DNA of 33,221 nt from Candidatus Iainarchaeum sp. (GCA_028713495.1 JAQTOF010000006.1:1-33221); one strand, 5' to 3'. Shown: positions 1 through 7,101, counted from the first letter of the stretch. Numbers and translations: made by a program. The notes: a model not told the origin generated them from the letters alone.

Positions 1-1
1 G

Positions 2-331
2 GTGTACGGAGAACTCATCGTGAGCGATTACCGCGGGCTGTTCCCGGCCAGAGACACTGAGGAGGCGCTCGTGCGGAAGGGAGCGATCAATGTCCAAGGC
101 GAGGAAGAGATCCATGCGCACAGGTTCGCAGAGCGGGTGCTCGGCAATGATATTTTACGCAGGTGGCTTGAGAAGAGGTATGATATAGACCTTGAAGGCG
201 CAGAGACATCAGAGGATGTGCTAGCAAGGATAGCAGAGCGGCGGAAATGGTACCTCAAAGGCGGAGAGCTCAATATCGCCGAGGCAGCGAGAAGTTTGTT
301 GAGAGCGATGAAGGAAGCCCCAGAGATATAA
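2..331 (+). CDS. RbgA/YlqF-like circularly permuted GTPase, C-terminal part (5' truncated by window edge)
   Basis: Only the last ~109 codons are present; the frame is open to the window edge, so the GTG at position 2 is not a convincing start. Near the beginning is a DxxG (G3) element, seen as DYRGLFP. It is followed by a helical C-terminal domain ending in a KGGELNIAEAARSLL stretch, which resembles the KGG...ERAA..LL tail of the YlqF/RbgA/YawG family of ribosome-assembly GTPases. In that family the circular permutation puts G4/G5/G1 before G3, so the P-loop should lie upstream of this window. Family members act in large-subunit maturation; a ribosomal role here is inferred from family only. 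The stop is TAA at 329-331. The exact subfamily cannot be settled from this piece. Confidence 0.6.
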   Translation: MYGELIVSDYRGLFPARDTEEALVRKGAINVQGEEEIHAHRFAERVLGNDILRRWLEKRYDIDLEGAETSEDVLARIAERRKWYLKGGELNIAEAARSLLRAMKEAPEI

Positions 332-339
332 GTGGCCCG

Positions 340-347
340 TTTATAAG
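340..347 (+). promoter_or_regulatory. TATA box of the response-regulator gene
   Basis: TTTATAAG lies 18-31 nt before the cluster of ATG codons at 365, 371 and 374. A start site ~26 nt downstream of the TATA centre falls at about 370, which suggests a leaderless message starting at the ATG at 371 or 374 rather than at 365. Confidence 0.5.
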
Positions 348-364
348 TTCTATGTAACAGAGGA

Positions 365-883
365 ATGGTTATGATGTGCTCAACAAAATTGCTGCCGCCA
401 CATGAAGGCAAAGAGATAAGGGGATTGCCACCACCCCATAAAGAGAACGGCGGCTCAGGCACATTGTCTCCTTTCCCTACTCTGAAGACATCAGAACCGG
501 ACACTGTGAGGACCCAGAAGAAGCTATTCATACTGGTTGTTGATGATGAATCGCAGAATAGAGAGACCGTGGCCAGGGTTGTGGCACGGATCGGCCATAG
601 CGCAGAACAGGCGGCAAGTGGGAAGGAAGCGCTTGAGAAGCATGCCGCAGCAGAGGTAAAACCTGACCTTGTGATAAGCGACTATAATATGGTTAACATG
701 ACCGGCCTTGAGCTGTTCAGGAACCTCAAGGAGACTGACCCGCATGTGAAGATGATAATCGTCAGCGGCGGTATCGACTCGGATGAGAAACAAACCTGCC
801 TGGCTGAAGGGGTTAAGACAGTCATCCTCAAGCCGTTTAGTATCGGGGAACTGACAGCTGCTATAGAGCGCTTCGGATTTTAA
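365..883 (+). CDS. stand-alone response-regulator receiver (CheY-like) protein
   Basis: The 172-residue ORF carries one receiver domain (about residues 53-171) after a ~50-residue low-complexity, Pro-rich tail. The acidic pocket is D60-D61, the phosphoacceptor is D106 in ISDYNM, the switch Ser is S134 (IIVSGG) and the conserved Lys is K156 (LKPF), so the domain looks competent for phosphorylation. There is no output domain, and no histidine kinase lies in the window. Two in-frame ATGs at 371 and 374 fit the TATA box at 340-347 better than the first ATG. The stop codon TAA overlaps the TATA box of the next gene. The partner kinase and target are unknown. Stand-alone receivers commonly act by protein-protein contact. 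Confidence 0.85.
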   Translation: MVMMCSTKLLPPHEGKEIRGLPPPHKENGGSGTLSPFPTLKTSEPDTVRTQKKLFILVVDDESQNRETVARVVARIGHSAEQAASGKEALEKHAAAEVKPDLVISDYNMVNMTGLELFRNLKETDPHVKMIIVSGGIDSDEKQTCLAEGVKTVILKPFSIGELTAAIERFGF

Positions 884-905
884 ATCGCGCATGTGAATGT
901 GCTGC

Positions 906-1289
906 ATGATCCTCTCTTATCGGAAAGGCTCGCGCGCAGAACGGGAGCTGATAGACTATTTCTCAACGAGGGGATTCTGCGTCATCAGGGCGGCAGGCAG
1001 CGGAGTGAACTCGCTCAGCCCTGACATACTGGTCTTCAAAAGAGGGATGCAGCTCGGCATAGAGGCCAAGGCCATAGAGAAGGAGAACCTGAGCATAGAC
1101 AGGGAACAGTTCGAGAACCTGAAACGCTGGGAAGATATCAGCGGCATAAACTGCTACATCGGCTGGAGACGGAACCGCGAGCCCTGGGTATTCGTGCCCC
1201 TGGCGGTGTTCAAGGAGAACGAGAAGACATTCGGCATAAACTGGAAGAACGCCAGCGGTTTAGGGAAGAAGATTGAGGAATTCTCATAA
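906..1289 (+). CDS. hjc: archaeal Holliday junction resolvase Hjc
   Basis: This is an archaeal-type Holliday junction resolvase, a small dimeric nuclease that cuts four-way DNA junctions during recombination and fork repair. It starts with the family signature RKGSRAERELIDYF. Counted from the upstream ATG at 897, it has the nuclease-fold residues E15, D43 (SPDILVF), E56 and K58 (GIEAKA), and the RAAGSG segment. At 127 residues it matches the family. I chose the ATG at 906 because the TATA box TTTTAAAT at 878-885 puts a transcription start at ~908, giving a leaderless message and a native MILSYRKG start. The ATG at 897 would lie upstream of that start. The neighbouring genes are not obviously related in function. 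Confidence 0.93.
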   Translation: MILSYRKGSRAERELIDYFSTRGFCVIRAAGSGVNSLSPDILVFKRGMQLGIEAKAIEKENLSIDREQFENLKRWEDISGINCYIGWRRNREPWVFVPLAVFKENEKTFGINWKNASGLGKKIEEFS

Positions 1290-1320
1290 AGGCTAAAATA
1301 CTTGCCTTGGTAGCCAAAGC

Positions 1321-1725
1321 ATGACCGGCTTCGGTAAATCACTGCTTTTGGGAACGGCCATCGCGCTTCTTCTGATTTCGTCGCTTTCTTTCGCTGAGAC
1401 CACCTGCACAAGGAACGGCTGCGACATAACCATCACGATAAAGATGGCTTTCGCAGGAGCTGATGACGCATATATCAACAAGTCCACCACTGAGATAGAT
1501 AGCTTCTGGAACGGTCCGAACGGCTTCAGGCCGGTTGGCGACTGCAAATGCAAGATGCATGTGAAGGTGGAGACGCAGAAGGTGGCGGACTGCAAGAATA
1601 ACGCTCCTGCAGGATACCACTGCATAGACGTCACAAAATTCTTCAAGCCTGACGGCACTTATGACAATCCGCCGAGGAACCAGACCAATATCACCGGCGC
1701 GGCTATCTATGTCGGCTACATGTAA
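1321..1725 (+). CDS. exported metzincin-type metalloprotease, N-terminal fragment (ends at an in-frame TAA)
   Basis: The 134-residue product begins with a signal peptide (Lys-8, hydrophobic core about 9-23, cleavage plausible near SFA-ET). A Cys-containing domain follows, with an ITITIKMAFAGADDAYINK strand-helix start. The TAA at 1723-1725 is followed, in the same frame and without any other stop, by codons that lead straight into the HExxH part of the next ORF (position 1780 is in phase). The two pieces therefore read as one gene of about 490 codons broken by one nonsense codon. TAA is an ordinary stop in neighbouring genes (881-883, 1287-1289). A TATA-like TAAAATA at 1294-1300 fits a leaderless start at 1321. 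It could be a pseudogene, a sequencing error or a recoded stop. Confidence 0.7.
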   Translation: MTGFGKSLLLGTAIALLLISSLSFAETTCTRNGCDITITIKMAFAGADDAYINKSTTEIDSFWNGPNGFRPVGDCKCKMHVKVETQKVADCKNNAPAGYHCIDVTKFFKPDGTYDNPPRNQTNITGAAIYVGYM

Positions 1726-1779
1726 GGCATATCAACTGGCAACGGCAACAACAGCGGATCCGGTTGGTGGTCAGACCAG

Positions 1780-2793
1780 ATGAGCAGACCAGTGAATCCA
1801 AACAATCCTGGCGACCAGCATTACAACGATTTCGCGCATGAAGCAGGCCATATGATGGGCCTTAACCACAGCACCAACACCTCGAGCATTATGAACAACA
1901 CACTGGCCACCCAGCCGAGCCAGGCTGACCTTGATGGCGTGGCAAAGGCGATATGCGGCGACAACTATTGCCCTGGCAGCTGCTGCTGCGGCAATGGCGT
2001 AGTGGATAAGGACAAGGGCGAGAACTGCGATCCGAAAGCCAATCCCACAGGCTGCGGGACCGGAGCTTCATGCTGCCCTGTGTGCTGCAGCTGCTACTCA
2101 CCGCTATGTATAGCAGCCAACGGCGAGTATTTGAGCATAGAATCTTGCCAGTCATCGTGCGGCATAGGCGCCTCATGCTACAAGAACTACAAGACAGGAT
2201 GCTGGGACTGCGTGAAGCAGACGGTCGTGGTCACCGGCACATGCAGGGACCCGTCCGTCATCCGCGGTAATCCTGACTGCGACCATGTCGAACGTTCTTT
2301 CGTTGACGAAGCAGTGAGGATGTACAACACGGGCTTGATGATGATGCCTGTGCTGGGCTCGGTATTCTCTGACGAAAGGGTGAATATAATCACGTTCGAA
2401 GGCGATGAAAGCCATGTGGTGACCGAGGGCGGTGCCGTGACAGGTCATGGCGAAGGCCTTCTTCCTGATCCTACGATGACCGTGAGGACGGATAGGGAAA
2501 CTATAAGGCTGGTGGCTGGCGGCGAGATGACAGCATACCAGGCAGTGGCAAATGGAAAGATCATGGTGGAAGGGAACGACTTCTTTAGCGCCCTGAGACT
2601 TGGGCTTTATCGGGTGGTGTTCGGATTCTATAGCACTTTCAATCCTCCAGAGCAGCAGGTGATTGCGGAGGAAGGGCCTGAGCTACCGCAAGAATATTAT
2701 GATGAGATGAACGATGTGAACGAAGCGCCACCTGCAGGAGGAGAGCCGCTTGCTATAGGGGAACCACCGGATGCAGGTTATCGGCCTGAATGA
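1780..2793 (+). CDS. metzincin metalloprotease, catalytic part with Cys-rich and SCP2-like domains (downstream of the in-frame stop)
   Basis: In the 337-residue ORF the zinc site HEAGHMMGLNH (H20, E21, H24, H30) and a Met-turn (SIMNN, M38) define a metzincin protease. A Cys-rich region (residues 64-145) follows. It contains a CGNGVVD...GENCD segment like the short Cys repeats of bacterial and archaeal surface proteins. Residues ~200-285 resemble an SCP2-type lipid-binding domain (a TMTVRTDRETIRLVAGG strand-helix and a later GKIMVEGND turn). The tail is acidic and Pro-rich. There is no signal peptide in this ORF; it lies in the upstream fragment, so the ATG at 1780 is probably only the first Met after the nonsense codon. 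The gene ends exactly where convergent kae1 ends. Domain assignments rest on motif reading only. Confidence 0.7.
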   Translation: MSRPVNPNNPGDQHYNDFAHEAGHMMGLNHSTNTSSIMNNTLATQPSQADLDGVAKAICGDNYCPGSCCCGNGVVDKDKGENCDPKANPTGCGTGASCCPVCCSCYSPLCIAANGEYLSIESCQSSCGIGASCYKNYKTGCWDCVKQTVVVTGTCRDPSVIRGNPDCDHVERSFVDEAVRMYNTGLMMMPVLGSVFSDERVNIITFEGDESHVVTEGGAVTGHGEGLLPDPTMTVRTDRETIRLVAGGEMTAYQAVANGKIMVEGNDFFSALRLGLYRVVFGFYSTFNPPEQQVIAEEGPELPQEYYDEMNDVNEAPPAGGEPLAIGEPPDAGYRPE

Positions 2794-3768
2794 TTAGCCA
2801 AGCACTTCCTTCATCCGATCTATCCTGTAATTGGTTATCGGCACGCATTTCTTCACAGGCATGGCGCCGTACTTCTTATACAACAAGGAACCGGCGTAGG
2901 CAATCATCGCCCCATTATCGCTGTTCAGCTCGTCAGGAGCGACACCGAACGAAACGTCGGCCTCCACGCACATCTGCTTCAGCATCTGCTGGAGCCGTTT
3001 GTTCTGCGCCACACCACCGCACACGACCAGGTGCTTCTTCCTAGTGAGGAACAATGCCCGTTCCGTCACTTCGCAGGTCATGGCGAACGAAGTCTCCATC
3101 AATGAATATGCCACATCGCGATGCGGATGGCTTTTCGCGGCTTTCTCGGCAGCAGTCTGCAGGCCAGAGAAGACCAGATTCATGCCTTTCACTGAATATG
3201 GCAATGGAACGTACTTTCCGCCTTCTGCGAGCTTGGCCAGTGCCGCACCGTGCGCCTCTTTCATGCCTATCGCCCGCGCGAATGAATCAAAGAGATTTCC
3301 GATGCCCACATCCAGGGTCTCCCCGAGGATGTGGTAATAGCTATCTTCATCTTCAGCCAGTATCTGGCTGTTGCCGCCTGAAAGATAGAGGACCAATGGC
3401 TTCTCCATCCTGCACATGTGCTCGCTTATCTTGACATGGGCATAGCAATGGTTCACGCCGATCAGTGGCTTGTTGTATTTCAGGGCGAGATATTTAGCCC
3501 CGGCTATGCCGACAGAAAGAGGTGAGCCGATGCCTGGCCCTTGTGAGAATGCGATGAGGTCGATGTCATTAAATTTGGTTTTCGCTGATGCGAGGCTGCG
3601 AGAAAGAACAGACGAGAATGTGCTGGCATGATGGTCTGCCATCTTCCTTGGTATGAGGCCCTCTGCTCCGCCAGAATAGCGGTCGATGATATTGGAGAGC
3701 ACCTTGCCGCCATCGGTTATCCCTATGGAAAGCGTGTGCGCTGTGCTCTCTATGCCAAGGACTTTCAT
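2794..3768 (-). CDS. kae1: tRNA N6-adenosine threonylcarbamoyltransferase Kae1
   Basis: Kae1 (TsaD/OSGEP) transfers the threonylcarbamoyl group to A37 of ANN-decoding tRNAs as part of the KEOPS complex. The 324 residues start with [17 protein letters not shown] (ASKHA-type ATPase phosphate-binding loop). The metal ligands H107 and H111 (NHCYAH), Y128 and D284 (NSDNGAMIAYAG) are present. There is no fused Bud32 kinase domain, unlike many euryarchaeal homologues, and Bud32 is not in the window. The gene is last in the aIF5A-eS24-eS27-CPBP-Kae1 operon. Its ATG overlaps the CPBP stop as ATGA, implying coupled translation. The stop abuts the stop of the convergent protease gene with no spacer. Confidence 0.97.
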   Translation of the reverse strand: MKVLGIESTAHTLSIGITDGGKVLSNIIDRYSGGAEGLIPRKMADHHASTFSSVLSRSLASAKTKFNDIDLIAFSQGPGIGSPLSVGIAGAKYLALKYNKPLIGVNHCYAHVKISEHMCRMEKPLVLYLSGGNSQILAEDEDSYYHILGETLDVGIGNLFDSFARAIGMKEAHGAALAKLAEGGKYVPLPYSVKGMNLVFSGLQTAAEKAAKSHPHRDVAYSLMETSFAMTCEVTERALFLTRKKHLVVCGGVAQNKRLQQMLKQMCVEADVSFGVAPDELNSDNGAMIAYAGSLLYKKYGAMPVKKCVPITNYRIDRMKEVLG

Positions 3769-4478
3769 GTCATCAGCTTCATCACTGCTATGGAAAGGAG
3801 GTTATAGATCATATGGACTGCGATGCAGGGCACCACGCTCTTGGATATCCTGTATATGGAGCCCAGCAGCAGGGCTATCACGAACACGCCGACTATCTCC
3901 ACCACAGAGCCATAGGAGAGATGCAAGATGCCGAATACGAACGCTGCCAGGATTATGCCTGTCAGGGATGCTGCGGATAAAGCCCGAGGCGTATTCCCGA
4001 ATATAGAGGATGCGAAGGATATGGCTGCCGGAACGAGCATCGCCCTGAAGAACAGCTCTTCTGTGATAGGGGCGATGAAGACTGCGAGGGCGAGCACCAG
4101 GATCGGCAGGTCGCTGACTTTCTCCACCACTTTCTCCTGGTCATTGAAGCCGATCACAAGGGCTACGAGCTGGAGCCAGAACAGGAGGGTGAATAAAGCC
4201 GTCAGGCCGATGGCAGTGAAGAGGATATGGTTCTTGATATCGAGGTTTATACCCATGGAAGCCAGGGTGGTGCGGAGATCCTTTCTCCACAAGAAAAGCA
4301 GGGCAGCAGACAGCAGGAATAGATGTATCGCTCCTGACCCGAGGTAGATGTAATTATCCAGGACCGGGACGCAGAAACCGGCCTGCAGGAATTGGCAACC
4401 GACAGAGAGCATGAATACCGCTGCTGCGATCACCGCTAGGATAAGGAACAGGATGACAGGCACTTGAAGAGGTTTCAT
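3765..4478 (-). CDS. CPBP-family intramembrane metalloprotease (CAAX protease/Abi type)
   Basis: A 237-residue polytopic membrane protein with about seven hydrophobic helices. The Abi/CPBP signature residues are visible: [11 protein letters not shown] (EExxxR), FGILHLSYG and the final HMIYNLL. In this family the glutamates and histidines form an intramembrane metal site, and relatives process prenylated CAAX proteins or act in bacteriocin immunity. The substrate here is unknown. The start is taken as ATG 4476-4478 ([11 protein letters not shown]), which overlaps the eS27 stop as ATGA. The upstream in-frame extension is Arg/Gln-rich and runs antiparallel to nothing but eS27 coding sequence, so it was rejected. 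The gene sits inside a translation operon between eS27 and kae1, an uncommon position. Confidence 0.88.
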   Translation of the reverse strand: MKPLQVPVILFLILAVIAAAVFMLSVGCQFLQAGFCVPVLDNYIYLGSGAIHLFLLSAALLFLWRKDLRTTLASMGINLDIKNHILFTAIGLTALFTLLFWLQLVALVIGFNDQEKVVEKVSDLPILVLALAVFIAPITEELFFRAMLVPAAISFASSIFGNTPRALSAASLTGIILAAFVFGILHLSYGSVVEIVGVFVIALLLGSIYRISKSVVPCIAVHMIYNLLSIAVMKLMT

Positions 4479-4642
4479 TTTCTCTCGAAGTATCCGCATT
4501 TGCCGCAGGCGCGCCTGTCCTTGTGCTCTGCCAGCCTGACGCCGGATCCGCATTTCGGGCATGACTTGCCGGGCTTGTATGGCCCTTTCTTCTTTTCCTT
4601 CTTCTTCGGGGCCGGAGCCGCTTTCTTTTTTTCCTCAGCCAT
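4475..4642 (-). CDS. rps27ae: small ribosomal subunit protein eS31 (S27ae)
   Basis: A 55-residue protein with a Lys/Ala/Pro-rich N-tail (to about residue 19). It has one four-Cys zinc ribbon: CPKCGSG, then about 13 residues later CGKCGYF. This is the archaeal S27ae ribosomal protein of the small-subunit head. Archaeal S27ae lacks the ubiquitin fusion of eukaryotes, as here. The start ATG (4640-4642) is 5 nt after the eS24 stop. The stop overlaps the CPBP start. The tail motif [11 protein letters not shown] recurs at the C-terminus of the adjacent eS24. Confidence 0.93.
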   Translation of the reverse strand: MAEEKKKAAPAPKKKEKKKGPYKPGKSCPKCGSGVRLAEHKDRRACGKCGYFERK

Positions 4643-4647
4643 AATCA

Positions 4648-4977
4648 TCACGCTTTCTTCTTAGGCGCAGGAGCGGCCTTTTTCTTCTTCTCAGGCTTCT
4701 GCATCATGCCTTCGCGGACCTTCACATATGTGGGTTCCGTCGCTATGAGCAGTTCCTTGCTCGGATATGCATATGCAGTGATCGTCACGCTGTGCCTGCC
4801 GAAGCTGCTGACGACCTTCCTGAGGACCATGAGCTCTGGGTTGGCGCCGATCTTCTGGCTTACAGCCTCCTTCAGCTGGAGCCTCTTTGGCGTGGCCGCA
4901 TCAAAGCTCACCTCAGCCACTATCTCCTTGCGGTCAAGGAGCTTGTTGTCAGTATTGGATACTATGTTTACGTTCAT
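4648..4977 (-). CDS. rps24e: small ribosomal subunit protein eS24
   Basis: The 109-residue protein follows the archaeal S24e pattern: short N-terminal strands ([17 protein letters not shown]), the conserved [17 protein letters not shown] segment and the TAYAYPSKE...E region. A basic Lys/Ala/Pro tail follows ([14 protein letters not shown]). eS24 belongs to the body of the small ribosomal subunit. Its start ATG overlaps the aIF5A stop as ATGA, so it is translationally coupled to the upstream gene. The eS24-eS27-Kae1 neighbourhood is a recurrent archaeal arrangement, supporting the assignments of all three. Confidence 0.95.
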   Translation of the reverse strand: MNVNIVSNTDNKLLDRKEIVAEVSFDAATPKRLQLKEAVSQKIGANPELMVLRKVVSSFGRHSVTITAYAYPSKELLIATEPTYVKVREGMMQKPEKKKKAAPAPKKKA

Positions 4978-5366
4978 TTCACCCTCTCCATCTTCTTCCT
5001 GCCCATGGCTTCAAGCACCTCGGCCTCCTTGCCGGCCGCGGCCTGGCTTTGGAGATCTGCGGGTATCTCAAGGTCGTAGACCTCGTAGGTCTGCTGATCC
5101 ATGACCTGGGCGCTGTTGCCTGAAACAGACATGATCTGGACGTTCTTCCTTTCTATGATGGGGACATCAACGTCGGCATCACCCGGAGTGAGAAGGGTCT
5201 TCTTCTGCCCCTCGAACACGCCTATGGCGGTTATCCTCATCTTGGCAGCCCCGTGCTTGCCAGGCTTGGAGCTTTCTATCTCCACCACCTTGCAGGGGAT
5301 GTCGTCTATGAGCACGTATTTCCCTATCTTCAGTTCCTTAGCTACGGCAAATACTTTCTCTACCAT
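4974..5366 (-). CDS. eif5a: translation initiation factor aIF5A
   Basis: aIF5A binds the ribosomal E site and helps peptide-bond formation at difficult stretches, after hypusine modification of one lysine. The expected loop is present as SSKPGKHGAAKMR, with the modifiable Lys in PGKHG. The N-terminal SH3-like and C-terminal OB-like domains fill ~130 residues, the usual length. I prefer ATG 5364-5366 because an AGGTG sits a few nt upstream and gives the typical MVEKVFAVAKELK start. The ATG at 5379-5381 would add five residues. It is the first gene of the five-gene minus-strand operon. The TATA element at 5397-5404 is shared with the divergent tatD gene. Confidence 0.95.
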   Translation of the reverse strand: MVEKVFAVAKELKIGKYVLIDDIPCKVVEIESSKPGKHGAAKMRITAIGVFEGQKKTLLTPGDADVDVPIIERKNVQIMSVSGNSAQVMDQQTYEVYDLEIPADLQSQAAAGKEAEVLEAMGRKKMERVK

Positions 5367-5396
5367 TTTTACACCTGACAATTCGAGAGCTATTAG

Positions 5397-5404
5397 TTAT
5401 AAAA
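5397..5404. promoter_or_regulatory. near-palindromic TATA element shared by aIF5A (-) and TatD (+) genes
   Basis: TTATAAAA reads as a TATA box on both strands. Its centre is ~28 nt from the TatD ATG at 5429, suggesting a leaderless start, and about 34 nt from the aIF5A ATG at 5366, allowing a short leader with AGGTG. A second T/A-rich run, TTTTTAAA at 5413-5420, is too close to the TatD start to serve it. Confidence 0.5.
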
Positions 5405-5428
5405 CACTAGGGTTTTTAAATCTGGATT

Positions 5429-6157
5429 ATGGTCATCGTGGATTCGCATACTCATCTCTACGACATGAAAAAAGGATACGAATTGCCAGCCGACATACTG
5501 CCTGTTGTAGCAGGTTATTCGCACTCGTCCAACAGGAAGGCAGTCGAACTCAGGGAACAGAAGGGATATCCGATCATACTCGGCATCGCACCCCAGACAG
5601 CGATCAAGAAGGACATTGAACGGCTGGATGAATGGGTGGATTTCATAAGACAGAACAAGCCGAACGGAATAGGCGAGGTGGGGCTCGATTACAAATGGGC
5701 CCAGACGACCAAAGACATAGAGAACGAACGCATCGTGTTTGAGAGGATGATCTCGCTGGCGAAGGAGATGGACCTGCCGATCATCATACATTCACGGAAT
5801 AATCCTAATGAAAATGATTTGCCGAAAGATGCGGTGGATGATATCTTGCCCTTAGTGAAGGGGATGAGGGTGCTCATGCATTTCTATAGCGGGACTGCCG
5901 AGCAGGCAGAGAAGATAGTGGCTGACGGGGGCTATATATCCATGACCCATATGCGCTCCAAGGAGAGGAGGAAAGTTATTAATATCGTGCCGCTGGATAG
6001 ACTTCTCGTGGAAAGCGACTGCCCTTATGTGGGCAAGAGCCCGGAAAGCATACGTGAAGCTGTGGCGTACATAGCAGAAGCGAAAGGCCTTGATGTCGAG
6101 ACCGTGGGCCAGGCGACTGCTGCGAACGCCGCGAAATTCTTCAATTTCAGGTTATAG
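5429..6157 (+). CDS. TatD-family metal-dependent DNase/hydrolase
   Basis: A 242-residue amidohydrolase-fold protein of the TatD family, metal-dependent nucleases or hydrolases linked to DNA repair and degradation. The metal-binding pattern is complete: DSHTHL (H7, H9), GEVGLD (E83), IIHSR (H121), LMHFYSG (H151) and ESDCPY (D197). The HxH motif starts at residue 7, so the ATG at 5429 must be the start, and it fits a leaderless promoter at 5397-5404. The NYN nuclease gene follows after 2 nt, suggesting one transcript for two nuclease-like proteins. Substrate specificity (DNA 3' ends, D-aminoacyl compounds or other) cannot be read from the sequence. Confidence 0.93.
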   Translation: MVIVDSHTHLYDMKKGYELPADILPVVAGYSHSSNRKAVELREQKGYPIILGIAPQTAIKKDIERLDEWVDFIRQNKPNGIGEVGLDYKWAQTTKDIENERIVFERMISLAKEMDLPIIIHSRNNPNENDLPKDAVDDILPLVKGMRVLMHFYSGTAEQAEKIVADGGYISMTHMRSKERRKVINIVPLDRLLVESDCPYVGKSPESIREAVAYIAEAKGLDVETVGQATAANAAKFFNFRL

Positions 6158-6159
6158 AC

Positions 6160-6639
6160 ATGTTCGACTTAGGAAAGATGTTCGGGAAGAAAGCGAAGCC
6201 GGATATAGCATTATTGGTGGATGGCCCGAACGTCTTGCGCAAGCAGTTCAATATAGATCTGATTGCAGTGAAGAAGGAGCTAGGCAAGTACGGCAACATC
6301 AGAATAGCCAAGATATACCTTGACCAGTACGCCTCTGATAAATTGATAGAGGCCATGGTGAACCAGGGATTCCAGACCGAGATAACCACAGGCGACGTGG
6401 ATGTCACCATGGCGATCGAGGCCATGGAGTATGTGGTGGACCCGAATATAGATATCATAGCGCTCATGACAAGGGATACCGATTATCGGCCGCTACTGGT
6501 GAAGGCCAGGGCAAGGGGCAAGAAAAGCATAATAATCGCGACTGATTTCGGCTTCAGCGCGGCATTGAGGAACACTGCCGACAAAGTGCTGATATTCAAG
6601 GGTAAGGGAGAAATCGAGACGCTGGAGAACAGCGAATGA
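6160..6639 (+). CDS. NYN-domain protein (LabA/DUF88-like, PIN-fold nuclease)
   Basis: A 159-residue protein that is almost entirely one NYN domain (about residues 14-150). The acidic residues expected of the PIN-like active site are present: D21 in LLVDGPNV, D79/D81 in TGDVDVTMAIE and D106/D108 in TRDTDYRPL. NYN proteins are RNases or RNA-binding proteins, and this resembles the archaeal TIGR00288-type group. The gene starts 2 nt after the tatD stop. Its last codons overlap the region upstream of the SmAP gene, whose TATA box (6641-6648) follows directly. A role in RNA turnover is plausible given the SmAP neighbour, but that is inference. Confidence 0.85.
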   Translation: MFDLGKMFGKKAKPDIALLVDGPNVLRKQFNIDLIAVKKELGKYGNIRIAKIYLDQYASDKLIEAMVNQGFQTEITTGDVDVTMAIEAMEYVVDPNIDIIALMTRDTDYRPLLVKARARGKKSIIIATDFGFSAALRNTADKVLIFKGKGEIETLENSE

Positions 6640-6640
6640 G

Positions 6641-6648
6641 TTATAAAA
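6641..6648 (+). promoter_or_regulatory. TATA box of the SmAP gene
   Basis: TTATAAAA begins 2 nt after the upstream stop codon and 55 nt before the SmAP ATG. It would give a ~25-nt leader that carries the GAGGTG ribosome-binding site at 6685-6690. Confidence 0.5.
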
Positions 6649-6695
6649 CCTACCCTCATAGGAATAGAAAGATTTGTTTTTTGAGAGGTGAAACT

Positions 6696-6920
6696 ATGCC
6701 AGAGAGGAGACCATTCGACGTTTTGAACAGCTCTTTGAACAACACCGTCATCATCGGTATGAAGGGCGGTTATGAATTCCGCGGTGTGATGGTGGCGTAC
6801 GATGTCCACATGAACATCGTGCTTGAGAAGGCCGAGCAGATGATGAACGGCGAGGTCAAGAGAGGCGTGGGCACCGTGCTTCTGCGCGGCGACTCAGTGA
6901 CGTTCATATCGCCTTCATAG
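6696..6920 (+). CDS. Sm-like archaeal protein (SmAP/LSm)
   Basis: A 74-residue LSm protein that forms ring-shaped RNA chaperones binding U-rich RNA. The Sm1 motif covers residues ~11-42 (NTVIIGMKGGYEFRG..., with D-x-H-M-N in YDVHMNIVLE). The Sm2 motif is LLRGDSVTFISP near the C-terminus, with the RGD turn typical of the family. The ATG at 6696 was chosen over the longer frame because a GAGGTG lies 5 nt upstream and MPERRPFDVLN matches usual SmAP starts. A T-rich run follows the stop, then tRNA-Ala only 31 nt away. Confidence 0.95.
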   Translation: MPERRPFDVLNSSLNNTVIIGMKGGYEFRGVMVAYDVHMNIVLEKAEQMMNGEVKRGVGTVLLRGDSVTFISPS

Positions 6921-6932
6921 ATCTTTATTTGA

Positions 6933-6944
6933 TTTTTTTCTTTT
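6933..6944 (+). terminator. T-rich terminator after SmAP
   Basis: TTTTTTTCTTTT between the SmAP stop and tRNA-Ala matches the oligo-T terminators of archaea. The TTTATTT just before it (6924-6930) may be the TATA element of the tRNA. Confidence 0.5.
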
Positions 6945-6951
6945 CTACTTC

Positions 6952-7023
6952 GGGCTCGTAGCTCAGTAGCAGAGCACCCGCTTGGCGTGCGGGGGGCCGG
7001 GGGTGCGAGTCCCCCCGAGTCCA
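6952..7023 (+). tRNA. tRNA-Ala(GGC)
   Basis: A full cloverleaf of 72 nt without an encoded CCA. The acceptor stem GGGCTCG/CGAGTCC includes the G3-U70 wobble that identifies alanine tRNAs. The D stem is GCTC/GAGC, the anticodon stem CCCGC/GCGGG with loop TTGGCGT (anticodon GGC at 6984-6986), the variable loop 5 nt and the T stem GGGGG/CCCCC. The discriminator is A73 at 7023. Two normally invariant positions differ: 18 is A (6968) and 55 is G (7005, in loop TGCGAGT). The usual G18-U55 tertiary contact is therefore absent, while G19-C56 and G15-C48 are kept. No intron. Confidence 0.96.
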
Positions 7024-7101
7024 CTATTATAACTACTAGTCCCATTAGGGCAGGAACCAGAAACGCTTTTTAATCTGTCTTGATAATATACTTCGATAGT
7101 A

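Noticed and set aside
1723-1725. Pyrrolysine or selenocysteine at the interrupting codon
   Set aside because: It is TAA, not TAG or TGA, and TAA is a normal stop in neighbouring genes.
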